From a virus, in IMG/VR virus record IMGVR_UViG_3300044624_001231, positions 1 to 31,007 of that record: a stretch of 31,007 nucleotides of DNA. The stretch is one strand, 5' to 3'. Below the pieces are notes generated by a model. The model was not told where the DNA came from, searched no databases, and saw only the letters and a list, made by a program, of their open reading frames with translations. The position numbers and the translations under genes are program-made. Positions 7,379-14,539 of the stretch are shown here, piece by piece; positions within the stretch are counted from its first letter, which is position 1; every line of letters begins with the position of its first letter.

Positions 7379-7666
7379 ATGGCTTATGTAGTTTACGAAG
7401 TTGAGTCCACCCGCATTGCTACCCCCAAGCCCTATGGTAAGGAATACTATGCTACGGAAGGCGCTGCTAAGGCCGCTAAGACGCGGATGGAAAAGGGCAA
7501 GCGTTGGGCGGGTAAGGAACTTGCTATTGCTGAGTCCACGACCTACAGGACGCTTATTGCTAAGATGGTTAAGAAGGTTAACCTAATGACGGGTAAGGAA
7601 TACATGGAAAGCGTGAATACGCCCAACTATTGCAGCCCGTCCAGCGAAGCTTATTGGAGCATGTAA
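7379..7666 (+). CDS. Small conserved phage protein, probable early gene (unknown function)
   Basis: 95 residues starting MAYVVYEVESTRI, a start I recognise from small hypothetical proteins of marine T4-like phages, followed by an alanine/lysine-rich helix with repeated A-A-K steps (EGAAKAAKTRM). No catalytic motif, membrane segment or signal peptide is visible; the protein is basic. All 11 lysines use AAG and many codons end in C or G, unlike the AAA-rich glycan genes upstream, which suggests strong expression or a different origin. It is a single-gene transcription unit with promoter at 7319 and a good terminator at 7674. Possibly a host-takeover factor, but that is only inference from its position. 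Confidence 0.75.
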   Translation: MAYVVYEVESTRIATPKPYGKEYYATEGAAKAAKTRMEKGKRWAGKELAIAESTTYRTLIAKMVKKVNLMTGKEYMESVNTPNYCSPSSEAYWSM

Positions 7667-7673
7667 GTCTTTG

Positions 7674-7702
7674 AAAAAGCAGGGAGAAATCCCTGCTTTT
7701 TT
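7674..7702 (+). terminator. Rho-independent terminator
   Basis: AAAAAGCAGGGA pairs with TCCCTGCTTTTT around a GAAA tetraloop (7686-7689), ending in a run of six Ts. It closes the unit of the 95-residue gene, and the next promoter begins 4 nt later. Confidence 0.9.
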
Positions 7703-7706
7703 CCAG

Positions 7707-7734
7707 TTGACGCACCCCAGAATTCTGCTATTAT
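7707..7734 (+). promoter_or_regulatory. Sigma70-type early promoter, cassette 2
   Basis: TTGACG (7707-7712), 16-nt spacer ending in TGC (extended -10), then TATTAT (7729-7734). The leader contains ATAACAAGCAA and AGGGAA before the ATG at 7768. Confidence 0.72.
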
Positions 7735-7767
7735 GTGTATATAACAAGCAATAGGGAAATACAGCAA

Positions 7768-7986
7768 ATGTTGAGCCAGAAGCAAGTAGAACTTTTTAAG
7801 CTGCTTGATATTCCTGTTGAGGCAGAAAAGCAGGTCCGTGCGCGGCACAAGCAGTCGCTTGAAATGATCTTTTTTACCCATAAGAACAAGACCCCTAAGA
7901 GCTTTACTACCTACCTGGAACATCGCGTAAAGGATATGTGGCGCCGAGAAAACGAGCGTCTGCGCCCCATGTATGTTGGGGACTAA
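7768..7986 (+). CDS. Small basic protein, probable early gene (unknown function)
   Basis: 72 residues from the ATG at 7768. An in-frame GTG at 7735 lies directly behind the -10 box, so it would fall at or before the transcription start and is rejected; AGGGAA nearly 10 nt before the ATG supports 7768. The protein is largely helical and charged (QKQVELFKLL, then HRVKDMWRRENERLRP), without membrane segments or recognisable motifs, and could bind nucleic acid or a host protein. All 8 lysines are AAG, as in the preceding gene. Only 8 bases separate its stop from the next promoter and no terminator is evident, so some transcription may run into the ATPase gene. Confidence 0.7.
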   Translation: MLSQKQVELFKLLDIPVEAEKQVRARHKQSLEMIFFTHKNKTPKSFTTYLEHRVKDMWRRENERLRPMYVGD

Positions 7987-7994
7987 ATTTCCGG

Positions 7995-8022
7995 TTGACG
8001 CTTAATACAGTTGTGCTAATAT
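7995..8022 (+). promoter_or_regulatory. Sigma70-type early promoter, cassette 3
   Basis: TTGACG (7995-8000), 16-nt spacer ending in TGC (extended -10), TAATAT (8017-8022). The leader has ACATAACA and AGGAG shortly before the ATG at 8053. Confidence 0.72.
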
Positions 8023-8052
8023 CACTACATAACAGAAACTAGGAGAAACGTA

Positions 8053-9087
8053 ATGCAGTTTATTACCATTAAGAATGGCAGCTACCGTAATGCCCCCGTT
8101 ACTAACACTGTGTTCCCGCTTGTTAAGGGTTATCAGGAAGGCGCCAAAGGTGGCTTTGTTACAGTTGATGCTCGTAATGTAATTGGATATACTGGTGGTC
8201 CAGAATTTATCCGTGTTAAGGTTGCTCCTAATGATTATGAAATTATTGGTGATGAGGTTACGTTGAATAAGTTTGAACCGATTGAGGTTGCTCCAGTAGT
8301 CCAGGTTGAAGAGCCTGAAGAAAAGGTAATTGAGCGTATTGCTGAACGCTTTGAAATTCTCGAAGAAATGACCCGTGCTACTATTAACGGTGATGTACGT
8401 GCAATGATCGTTGTTGGTCCGCCGGGCGTTGGTAAGAGCTTTGGCGTTGAAGCAGAACTCCAGAAGAATGGCTTGCTTGATGACCTTGCTGGTCGTCGAC
8501 GTCGTTACGAAGTTGTTAAGGGCGCAATGACGCCAATTGGTCTTTATGCCAAGCTGTATGAGTACAGCGAAGAAGGCAACGTGTTGGTGTTTGACGACTG
8601 CGATAGCATTCTGCTTGATGACGTTGCGCTTAACCTGCTTAAGGCAGCACTTGACAGTTCCAAGAAGCGTACCATTCATTGGAACGCAGACAGTCGCTTG
8701 CTCCGTAGCGAAGGTATTCCTAACAAGTTTGACTTTAAGGGTGCGGTGATCTTTATTACGAACATTAAGTTCGATAACGTTCGTAGCGCCAAGCTTAAGG
8801 ATCACCTTGAGGCTCTTATGTCCCGCTGCCACTACCTTGACCTTACGATTGATACCATGCGCGACAAGCTGCTCCGCATTAAGCAGATTGCTCAGACTGG
8901 TACGCTGTTCCCTACTTACGGCATGACCAACGAGCAGGAGCAGGAGATCCTGGACTTTATGTTTGACAACAAGGACAAGCTTCGCGAGATTTCGCTGCGT
9001 ATGGCAATTAAGATGGCAGATCTGCGGCGTATGAGTGCTGACCGTTGGCAGGCAATTGCAATGAATACTTGCATGAAGAATCGTTAA
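8053..9087 (+). CDS. AAA+ family ATPase, early gene
   Basis: 344 residues. The N-terminal ~75 residues look like a small beta-rich domain (MQFITIKNGSYRNAPV, VNVIGYTGGPEF-like strands). The AAA+ core has Walker A GPPGVGKS at 122-129, Walker B VLVFDDCD at 177-184, a sensor-1-like IFITNI near 234-239 and Arg258 in LMSRCHYLDL as a possible arginine finger. It is not the sliding-clamp loader gp44 or the terminase; similar proteins in marine myoviruses are simply called AAA ATPases. AGGAG upstream of the ATG and AAG/GGT/CTT-rich codons point to high expression, and it has its own promoter and terminator. The target is unknown: remodelling of a host or phage protein-DNA complex is plausible. Confidence 0.85.
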   Translation: MQFITIKNGSYRNAPVTNTVFPLVKGYQEGAKGGFVTVDARNVIGYTGGPEFIRVKVAPNDYEIIGDEVTLNKFEPIEVAPVVQVEEPEEKVIERIAERFEILEEMTRATINGDVRAMIVVGPPGVGKSFGVEAELQKNGLLDDLAGRRRRYEVVKGAMTPIGLYAKLYEYSEEGNVLVFDDCDSILLDDVALNLLKAALDSSKKRTIHWNADSRLLRSEGIPNKFDFKGAVIFITNIKFDNVRSAKLKDHLEALMSRCHYLDLTIDTMRDKLLRIKQIAQTGTLFPTYGMTNEQEQEILDFMFDNKDKLREISLRMAIKMADLRRMSADRWQAIAMNTCMKNR

Positions 9088-9095
9088 GTTTCCCC

Positions 9096-9119
9096 CTACT
9101 GATCCTCCTAGGTCAGTAG
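9096..9119 (+). other. Hairpin just downstream of the AAA+ gene
   Basis: CTACTGA (9096-9102) pairs with TCAGTAG (9113-9119) and can extend with CCT/AGG past one bulged base. It sits between the stop codon and the main terminator and may stabilise the 3' end or help termination. Confidence 0.6.
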
Positions 9120-9124
9120 CAACT

Positions 9125-9154
9125 AGGACAGTGTGAAAGCACTGTCCTTTTTTT
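9125..9154 (+). terminator. Strong rho-independent terminator
   Basis: AGGACAGTG (9125-9133) pairs with CACTGTCCT (9140-9148) around TGAAAG, followed by seven Ts counting the last stem base. It isolates the AAA+ gene from the replication block. Confidence 0.92.
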
Positions 9155-9157
9155 GTA

Positions 9158-9186
9158 TTGTAATAGCCTTTTAAAAAGTTTATACT
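9158..9186 (+). promoter_or_regulatory. Promoter with near-leaderless spacing
   Basis: TTGTAA (9158-9163), 17-nt spacer, TATACT (9181-9186). The ATG of the next gene is at 9193, where transcription itself should start. No ribosome site could fit in the transcript. Confidence 0.6.
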
Positions 9187-9192
9187 AGATTT

Positions 9193-10338
9193 ATGACACT
9201 GACATATGTAGAAGATTATATCGAATTTTTATATGGGTCCTTGGATAAGGACGGTAACAACGCCTCTGTTATGTATAGAGCTGCAAGCACGGCTCATGCA
9301 ATTAAGTTGGCTACTTACGATAAGAGTCCAGTGTCTAGCATGGGTGCGTTTTGTGCGCGAGCAAGAACAGAGAAGCTTGAAACTTGCTTAACTGACAAGC
9401 AAGTTAATCTTGCTCGCACGATAATTTTTAAATATCGTCGCCAGCTTCAAACTATTGGAATCGTTCTACCAGAATGTGAAGCAGGAATTCCCTTAAGGCA
9501 TCAAATTCGATCAATTGATCGTACCAAATATCTAAAGCACGATCTAGAAAACAAACAAATACATTTGAAATTTCCTTACGATCCTAAAAAGATTAGTGCA
9601 TTGCACGACTATGTTCCTTGCAGCGCAGGACATGCTGAATGGGATAACAATAAACGTATTTGGACATTTGATTTAACTGAAGGTAATATTGTTAAAGTAC
9701 TTGATCTGTTTAAAAATGAAGATTTAAAAATTGATGAATCATTAACAGATATCGTTACTGATGTCTATAAAGCAACACCAAAAGATTTACCTTCTCTAGC
9801 TATTTCAAACAGCGAGATGAAAGTAATAAATGCTCATCCAAAAGTTTTAGAGTATTTTGAATCGCTTGGATGGCAATCAAGTCAAATAGATAAACTTGCT
9901 AATTGGGTAAGCCAAGCAATTTCACTTGGTCTTAGAATCGACGAGAGTGTTATAGATGCATTGCTATCTCAATACGATTCACAAATTGTAAATATTTTGA
10001 TTAATCGAAAATTTACTTTACCAAGTAACAATCAACCTGTTGGACCTTGGTACGATTCTTTACTTAAAACAAATGAATTATTACAAGATTACCCATGGGT
10101 ATTGCATTTAACATGGTGGACAAATAAAACTGATTGGGCGCCTTTTAAGAACATGATTGAATACGAGGAAAAAGATAAAAATACATTTAGGGTGCAAAAG
10201 CAATTTGCAGAATTACTGCAAGGATTAAAAGATCCAATTGTAGTTGTTGATTCAGTTATTGGTAGAGACTCGGTGCGTAATTTTATTGAAAGTAATAGTC
10301 TAAAGGTTATATATATTAGTGACATTGGACAACCGTAA
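9193..10338 (+). CDS. HARP-like domain protein adjacent to UvsW
   Basis: 381 residues, not recognised over its full length. Residues about 123-172 (IHLKFPYDPKKISALHDY ... WDNNKRIWTFDLTEGN) resemble the HARP domain of SMARCAL1-type annealing helicases: an F-P-Y-D start, a helix, then a W-D...W-x-F strand. The N-terminal third is helical with a KQVNLARTIIFKYRRQL segment, and the C-terminal part ends in hydrophobic strands (PIVVVDSVIG, KVIYISDI), possibly a degenerate Rossmann-like domain. No Walker motif is present. Its stop overlaps the uvsW start as TAATG, so the two are coupled. I infer a DNA-structure-recognising partner of UvsW. The mRNA may be leaderless. Confidence 0.65.
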   Translation: MTLTYVEDYIEFLYGSLDKDGNNASVMYRAASTAHAIKLATYDKSPVSSMGAFCARARTEKLETCLTDKQVNLARTIIFKYRRQLQTIGIVLPECEAGIPLRHQIRSIDRTKYLKHDLENKQIHLKFPYDPKKISALHDYVPCSAGHAEWDNNKRIWTFDLTEGNIVKVLDLFKNEDLKIDESLTDIVTDVYKATPKDLPSLAISNSEMKVINAHPKVLEYFESLGWQSSQIDKLANWVSQAISLGLRIDESVIDALLSQYDSQIVNILINRKFTLPSNNQPVGPWYDSLLKTNELLQDYPWVLHLTWWTNKTDWAPFKNMIEYEEKDKNTFRVQKQFAELLQGLKDPIVVVDSVIGRDSVRNFIESNSLKVIYISDIGQP

Positions 10339-11792
10339 TGAAAAAATGTAAACTCGTTATTAAAGACGAGGTAAACGTAAAGTTTGAAAATTTAGATCTA
10401 GAAATGCGTAAGCTTCTTAGTAAGAAGTTCAAGTATCAAATTCCATACGCTAGGCATTTACCTGCTGTAAGATTAGGACGATGGGACGGGTGTATTGCTT
10501 TCTTTCAGTTAGGGGGCAGTACCTATCTTAATTTATTGTCAGACATACTTCCAATATTAGATCAAAAAGGTTGGGATATTGAACTAGAAGATCAGCGTCA
10601 AGGTCGTATAGATTTTCAGTTTGAAGAAGTGAACGAAGATACTTTTAGTCACATCAATTGGCCAAAAGGCCATCCAAAGGCAGGTCAGCCAATTGTATTA
10701 CGTGATTATCAAATTGAAGTTATCAATGGGTTCTTAGGTAATCCAGGATGTTTGCAAGAAGTTGCAACCGGTGCAGGTAAGACTATTATGACTGCTGCAT
10801 TAAGCAGTCGTGTAGAACCATATGGACGTAGCATTGTTATTGTTCCAAACAAAAGTCTAGTAACACAAACTGAAGCAGACTACATTAATCTAGGATTAGA
10901 TGTAGGAGTGTATTTTGGTGACAGAAAAGAATGGAATAAGACTCATACTATCTGTACTTGGCAGAGTCTTAATAGTTTGTTTAAAAAATCAAAAGATGGC
11001 GAAGTTGAATTAACTATTGTAGATTTTATTGATGGCGTAGTAGCAATCATTGTAGACGAAGTGCATATGGCAAAAGCCGACGCACTTAAAACAATGCTAA
11101 CAGGAGTAATGGCGAACATTCCTTTACGTTGGGGATTAACTGGTACAGTTCCAAAAGAAGATTTTGAATTCCAAGCTATTCGTTGCAGCTTGGGAGATGT
11201 AGTTAATAGGCTTGCAGCAAGTGAACTACAAGAAAAGGGCGTACTTGCACAATGCCATGTGCAAATTTTACAAACACAAGAAGTAAAAGAATTTAAGAAC
11301 TACCAAAGCGAACTTAGTTATCTAGTTACTGATAGCGATAGGCTTGATTGGATCGGCACCCAAATTGAAACTATGCGTAAGACAGGAAATACACTTATCT
11401 TAGTTGATAGAATTACAACTGGGCAAGAATTAATAGCAAGGATTAATGATGCAGTATTCGTATCTGGTAACACAAAAGCAAGTCAACGCAAAGAAGAATA
11501 CGATGAAGTTGCAGATGCTAGTGATAAAGTTATCGTTGCCACTTATGGTGTTGCTGCTGTGGGTATTAATATCCCCCGTATTTTTAATCTTGTTCTTGTT
11601 GAGCCTGGCAAGTCCTTTGTCCGTGTTATTCAATCTATTGGTCGCGGCATTCGTAAAGCTGAGGACAAAGATTTTGTCCAAATTTGGGACGTTACCAGCA
11701 ACTGCAAATTCTCAAAACGACACCTCAGCAAACGTAAGCAGTTCTATAACGAAGCCAACTATCCTTTTACAGTTCAAAAAGTAATCATATGA
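10338..11792 (+). CDS. uvsW: UvsW-like SF2 DNA/RNA helicase
   Basis: 484 residues, close to the T4 protein's length. The N-terminal ~110 residues carry the UvsW substrate-recognition domain (RHLPAVRLGRWDG). Helicase motifs follow: LRDYQ at 121-125, Walker A ATGAGKT at 143-149, DEVH at 240-243, LTGT near 268-271, and the C-terminal QSIGRGIRKAE motif VI. UvsW unwinds branched DNA, regresses forks, removes R-loops and helps switch origin use late in infection. The last ~80 codons (about 11515-11760) use C-ending and CCC/CGT/GGC codons more than the rest, hinting at recombination. It overlaps the next gene by ATGA. Confidence 0.95.
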   Translation: MKKCKLVIKDEVNVKFENLDLEMRKLLSKKFKYQIPYARHLPAVRLGRWDGCIAFFQLGGSTYLNLLSDILPILDQKGWDIELEDQRQGRIDFQFEEVNEDTFSHINWPKGHPKAGQPIVLRDYQIEVINGFLGNPGCLQEVATGAGKTIMTAALSSRVEPYGRSIVIVPNKSLVTQTEADYINLGLDVGVYFGDRKEWNKTHTICTWQSLNSLFKKSKDGEVELTIVDFIDGVVAIIVDEVHMAKADALKTMLTGVMANIPLRWGLTGTVPKEDFEFQAIRCSLGDVVNRLAASELQEKGVLAQCHVQILQTQEVKEFKNYQSELSYLVTDSDRLDWIGTQIETMRKTGNTLILVDRITTGQELIARINDAVFVSGNTKASQRKEEYDEVADASDKVIVATYGVAAVGINIPRIFNLVLVEPGKSFVRVIQSIGRGIRKAEDKDFVQIWDVTSNCKFSKRHLSKRKQFYNEANYPFTVQKVII

Positions 11793-12229
11793 TGCGCTAT
11801 GCTAGAATCAATTTACAACAAACTTTTTATAAAACAATAAGTGCAACTCGTCTAGTTTGGCCATTTGAAAATATCGAAAAACTGAACGCAATATACAAGA
11901 CGTATTGCCAGTATAAAAAGTTTAAGAGTGTAATGCCTATCTTTGATAGTGAGTATATGGATCCAAATAACAGAGTACATGGTTATTATGATCCAGATGA
12001 TCTCGATAAACTAATTGCTTTTAGTCTTATTCGCATTCACGATAAAGAAAATGTTGAAGCAATACAGTTTGCTTGGGATTATGAAACACCAGAATTTGAA
12101 CTTGGTTTTAGAAGCTTGGCCCATGAGTGCGCTTACTATAAAGCATTAGGTTTCAAATATTATTATCTAGGCGGCGCAGATGAATACAAAAAGCAATTTG
12201 ATGGATTTGAGATCTTAGGACCAGCATGA
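11789..12229 (+). CDS. GNAT-like protein resembling arginyl/leucyl-tRNA-protein transferases
   Basis: 146 residues. The second half, HDKENVEAIQFAWDYETP and then FRSLAHECAYYKALGFKYYY followed by LGG, resembles the C-terminal half of N-end-rule aminoacyl-tRNA-protein transferases (Ate/Bpt), where a conserved SLG start, a helix and a YYYLG strand form the GNAT-fold acceptor site; the trailing EYKKQFDGFEIL corresponds to their M-x-YKA-x-F-x-P-x-E-L segment. The N-terminal cysteine-containing domain of Ate is absent, so activity may differ. It sits between uvsW and another unknown gene with ATGA overlaps on both sides. The domain assignment is by eye and should be treated as tentative. Confidence 0.6.
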   Translation: MMRYARINLQQTFYKTISATRLVWPFENIEKLNAIYKTYCQYKKFKSVMPIFDSEYMDPNNRVHGYYDPDDLDKLIAFSLIRIHDKENVEAIQFAWDYETPEFELGFRSLAHECAYYKALGFKYYYLGGADEYKKQFDGFEILGPA

Positions 12230-12729
12230 GCATAGAACAGTTAAAAGAAGATATTAAAAATTGGATATTAGATTGGGTAAGTGTATATAACGAACAGTTA
12301 GGTACAGTGCCATGTCCATTTGCTAAACAAGCATTACTAACAAATAAAATTGACTATGCTACAGCACAAGATTTAGATGGTGTTAAAGGACTTCTACAGC
12401 TTTTTGCTATGGGCGGAATTAAGAATGATGTGCTAATAATTGGTGTTGATAAAAACAACGTAACAGCACAAAACTTGTCCTTGCTGGTAAAAGATGTTAA
12501 CATAAACATATTAATGCCTGCTGGCTTTGTTGCGCTAGAAGATCATCCTGATGACGAAGAGATTATCAACGGTGTAAAGATGAATCAAGGCACATGGGCG
12601 CTTGTGTTAGTTCAAGAACTTGATAAAATTAATCAAGCTTCTAGAATATTGCTTAAGCAAGACTACTATAAAAATTGGTCACAGCAAGAATACGATGATG
12701 TGGTCAGTTGGAGATTTTTGAAAGAATAA
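12226..12729 (+). CDS. Conserved hypothetical protein with PCPFA motif
   Basis: 167 residues, soluble and acidic, no membrane segment. The N-terminus has WILDWVSVYNEQLGTVPCPF followed by AKQAL, reminiscent of the CPFA motif of the DUF1415 family, with a buried strand VLIIGVD in the middle and FVALEDHPDDEE later. It ends with a tryptophan-containing helix. Overlaps the GNAT-like gene by ATGA and is followed after one base by the next ATG, so it belongs to the uvsW operon. The DUF1415 resemblance is weak and covers mainly the first motif; function unknown. Confidence 0.6.
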   Translation: MSIEQLKEDIKNWILDWVSVYNEQLGTVPCPFAKQALLTNKIDYATAQDLDGVKGLLQLFAMGGIKNDVLIIGVDKNNVTAQNLSLLVKDVNINILMPAGFVALEDHPDDEEIINGVKMNQGTWALVLVQELDKINQASRILLKQDYYKNWSQQEYDDVVSWRFLKE

Positions 12730-12730
12730 A

Positions 12731-13231
12731 ATGAAGATTTTAACAGCAGAAAATACAACTTATGAAATGGATGAGTTGCCGGAGTATGTAGAAGATTTAA
12801 GATTCTGTGTATTAGATAATAGCGATCCTAGAGATCCAGATTATTTTTTTATACCATTAGTGTTTTTAGAAACGTTTAATGATCCTGCATTAGTTTTAAA
12901 AATTGGAAATAATGTAATTAAGATGCCATACAATTGGCAAATACTAATAGGTGAACCGGATTTTGGTGATCTTGAAGTTATTCCTCTCACTCGGTTAAAT
13001 GATAGAAATTTTAAAGCATTTACATTTAATCCAATTGGTGGACTAATGCCAAGATATGAAACTATTCAAATTTTAGATGTTTATCAAGATGTAAAATGGT
13101 ATTTCCCTAAATTAAAGAACGGGCAAATTCTCGCAGTGCCTTTAACCGACAGTAAAAATTCTCCTTGTGCTTACTTTGTTAAAGAAATTTCAAAGCAAAG
13201 CGAAGTAATTGATATTACTAAAGCGTGGTAG
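12731..13231 (+). CDS. Conserved marine T4-like phage protein, unknown function
   Basis: 166 residues. The sequence MKILTAENTTYEMDELPEYV, then LRFCVLDNSDPRDPDYFFIP, and the later YQDVKWYFPKLKNGQ are patterns I recognise from hypothetical proteins near uvsW in marine myoviruses. It appears all-beta with alternating hydrophobic residues, acidic, and without catalytic motif or membrane segment. It starts one base after the previous stop and is followed after one base by the next ATG, so translation is coupled. A structural or regulatory adaptor is possible, but nothing in the sequence fixes its role. Confidence 0.7.
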   Translation: MKILTAENTTYEMDELPEYVEDLRFCVLDNSDPRDPDYFFIPLVFLETFNDPALVLKIGNNVIKMPYNWQILIGEPDFGDLEVIPLTRLNDRNFKAFTFNPIGGLMPRYETIQILDVYQDVKWYFPKLKNGQILAVPLTDSKNSPCAYFVKEISKQSEVIDITKAW

Positions 13232-13232
13232 C

Positions 13233-13745
13233 ATGGCAAAAAAATCTGTAAAAAAAGAAGATTCTGCTATTAGTTTAGAAAGTGTTTTACCTGCTGTTGA
13301 TAGAAAAGATATTGATTGGTGGGAAACACTAGCACCTGCACAACAAAAAAAGTTTTCAGCTTGGCTTTATATGCGTTATGCAAGTAACGTTACTGGAAAT
13401 GCTGATCTTGCTAGATATTACTTAATGGCGGTTAATGAGCGAGTTAACAAGCACTTTAGTGAAATTAAGAATCATAATAAATTACAGTACCTGCTAATGA
13501 CCACTGCAAGTCCAGGAATGGGTAAGCAATTTCATCAATTTATTAGTCCACCAAAACTTGGCAAATCAAACAAGAAAACACTTAACTTGTTAGAAAAATT
13601 ATTTCCAATGTCAAATACTCAAGAGCTCGAGTTATTAAGTGAGCTTAATGATTTAGAAGCATTAGAAAAATATCTTATATCAATGGGTTGGCCTGATAAA
13701 GAAATTAAAGCTGCATTAGCCAATAAAAATGCAGACGAAGAATAA
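13233..13745 (+). CDS. Conserved phage protein with helical DNA-binding-like character, unknown function
   Basis: 170 residues from the ATG at 13233, one base after the previous stop; an in-frame TTG/ATT-rich extension to 13209 is less likely. The N-terminus is lysine-rich (MAKKSVKKED), followed by DRKDIDWWETLAPAQQKKFS, a helical RYASNVTGNADLARYYLMAV segment, and a C-terminal DLEALEKYLISMGWPDKEIK helix pair. The pattern is familiar from marine T4-like phages, where it remains hypothetical; no enzymatic motif is seen. It closes the uvsW operon. A DNA- or polymerase-associated accessory role would fit the neighbourhood but is not shown. Confidence 0.68.
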   Translation: MAKKSVKKEDSAISLESVLPAVDRKDIDWWETLAPAQQKKFSAWLYMRYASNVTGNADLARYYLMAVNERVNKHFSEIKNHNKLQYLLMTTASPGMGKQFHQFISPPKLGKSNKKTLNLLEKLFPMSNTQELELLSELNDLEALEKYLISMGWPDKEIKAALANKNADEE

Positions 13746-13752
13746 GCTTGTC

Positions 13753-13761
13753 TGCTATAAC
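13753..13761 (+). promoter_or_regulatory. Candidate extended -10 promoter
   Basis: TGC followed by TATAAC (13756-13761) in the 47-base gap before the zinc-finger gene. No good -35 is present. A transcript from here would include GGTGG about 8 nt before the ATG at 13793. A second TGG-TACAAT at 13783-13791 is less likely since it would start inside the gene. Confidence 0.3.
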
Positions 13762-13792
13762 ATAACTAATTGTATCAATTGGTGGTACAATA

Positions 13793-14539
13793 ATGAGCAA
13801 AAAAGGTGTTATGAGCGAGTTTCTAGAAATTATCAAAGAGGCAAAAGCGCAAGGACCGGTTGATCAGAATTGTGTATGCCAGTATTGTGGTAAGGCTTTC
13901 GTAAGAGAGTCTACCCTTGCTGCACATCTTTGTGAAAATAAAAGACGTTTTCAACAAAAAGACGAAGTTGGAGTAAGGCTAGCGTATCAAGCATGGCTAC
14001 GTTTTTATGAACTATCACAAGGATCATCTAAGAAGAAAAGTTATGATGACTTCGTGCGTAGTTCATATTACGTTGCATTTACAAAGTTTGGGCGACACTT
14101 GCACAGCATAAGGGCAGTTAACCCAACTGCTTTTATTGACTACGTTATTAAGAATAACAAGAAGCTAGATCATTGGTGCAAGGATAAGATTTATGTAGAA
14201 TATCTTTTGCAGTACCTGCAAAAGGAAAACCCACAAGATGCTTTAGAGCGTGGCATTGTAGAAATGCAGGAGTGGGCAGATGAGGAACAAAGTGTAGTAA
14301 AAGACTTTTTTCGTTATGCTAATACAAACAAAATTGCATCAATGATAGTAAATGGACGCATTAGTCCGTGGGTAATTTATAATTGTGATACTGGGCAAGC
14401 ATGTTTGGAACGATTTAATGAAGAACAAGTTATGATGGTTTACCCATGGATTGATCCAGAAATGTGGCAACGCAAACTCAAAACATATGCCGCTGATGCA
14501 GAGTGGTGTAGACATGTATTGTCTCAAGCAGGTTTTTAA
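13793..14539 (+). CDS. Zinc-finger (C2HC) phage protein
   Basis: 248 residues. A single zinc finger lies near the N-terminus: CQYCGKAF with Cys29 and Cys32, then His45 and Cys47 in TLAAHLCENK, close to a classical C2H2 finger in linker and hydrophobic positions. The rest is helical with many tryptophans and aromatics (FTKFGRHLHSI, VVKDFFRYANTNKI, VYPWIDPEMWQRKL). Proteins of this layout occur in T4-like marine phages without assigned function. GGTGG serves as ribosome site; a second in-frame ATG at 13811 is possible. It overlaps the next gene by TAATG. DNA or RNA binding is the likely property, by inference from the finger. Confidence 0.75.
   Translation: MSKKGVMSEFLEIIKEAKAQGPVDQNCVCQYCGKAFVRESTLAAHLCENKRRFQQKDEVGVRLAYQAWLRFYELSQGSSKKKSYDDFVRSSYYVAFTKFGRHLHSIRAVNPTAFIDYVIKNNKKLDHWCKDKIYVEYLLQYLQKENPQDALERGIVEMQEWADEEQSVVKDFFRYANTNKIASMIVNGRISPWVIYNCDTGQACLERFNEEQVMMVYPWIDPEMWQRKLKTYAADAEWCRHVLSQAGF

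Noticed and set aside
8002-8832. 276-codon open frame antisense to the AAA+ gene
   Set aside because: It runs opposite a well-supported ATPase, has no ribosome site, and its composition (repeated N, T, I, L stretches) is what reversed GTT/AAG-biased codons give.
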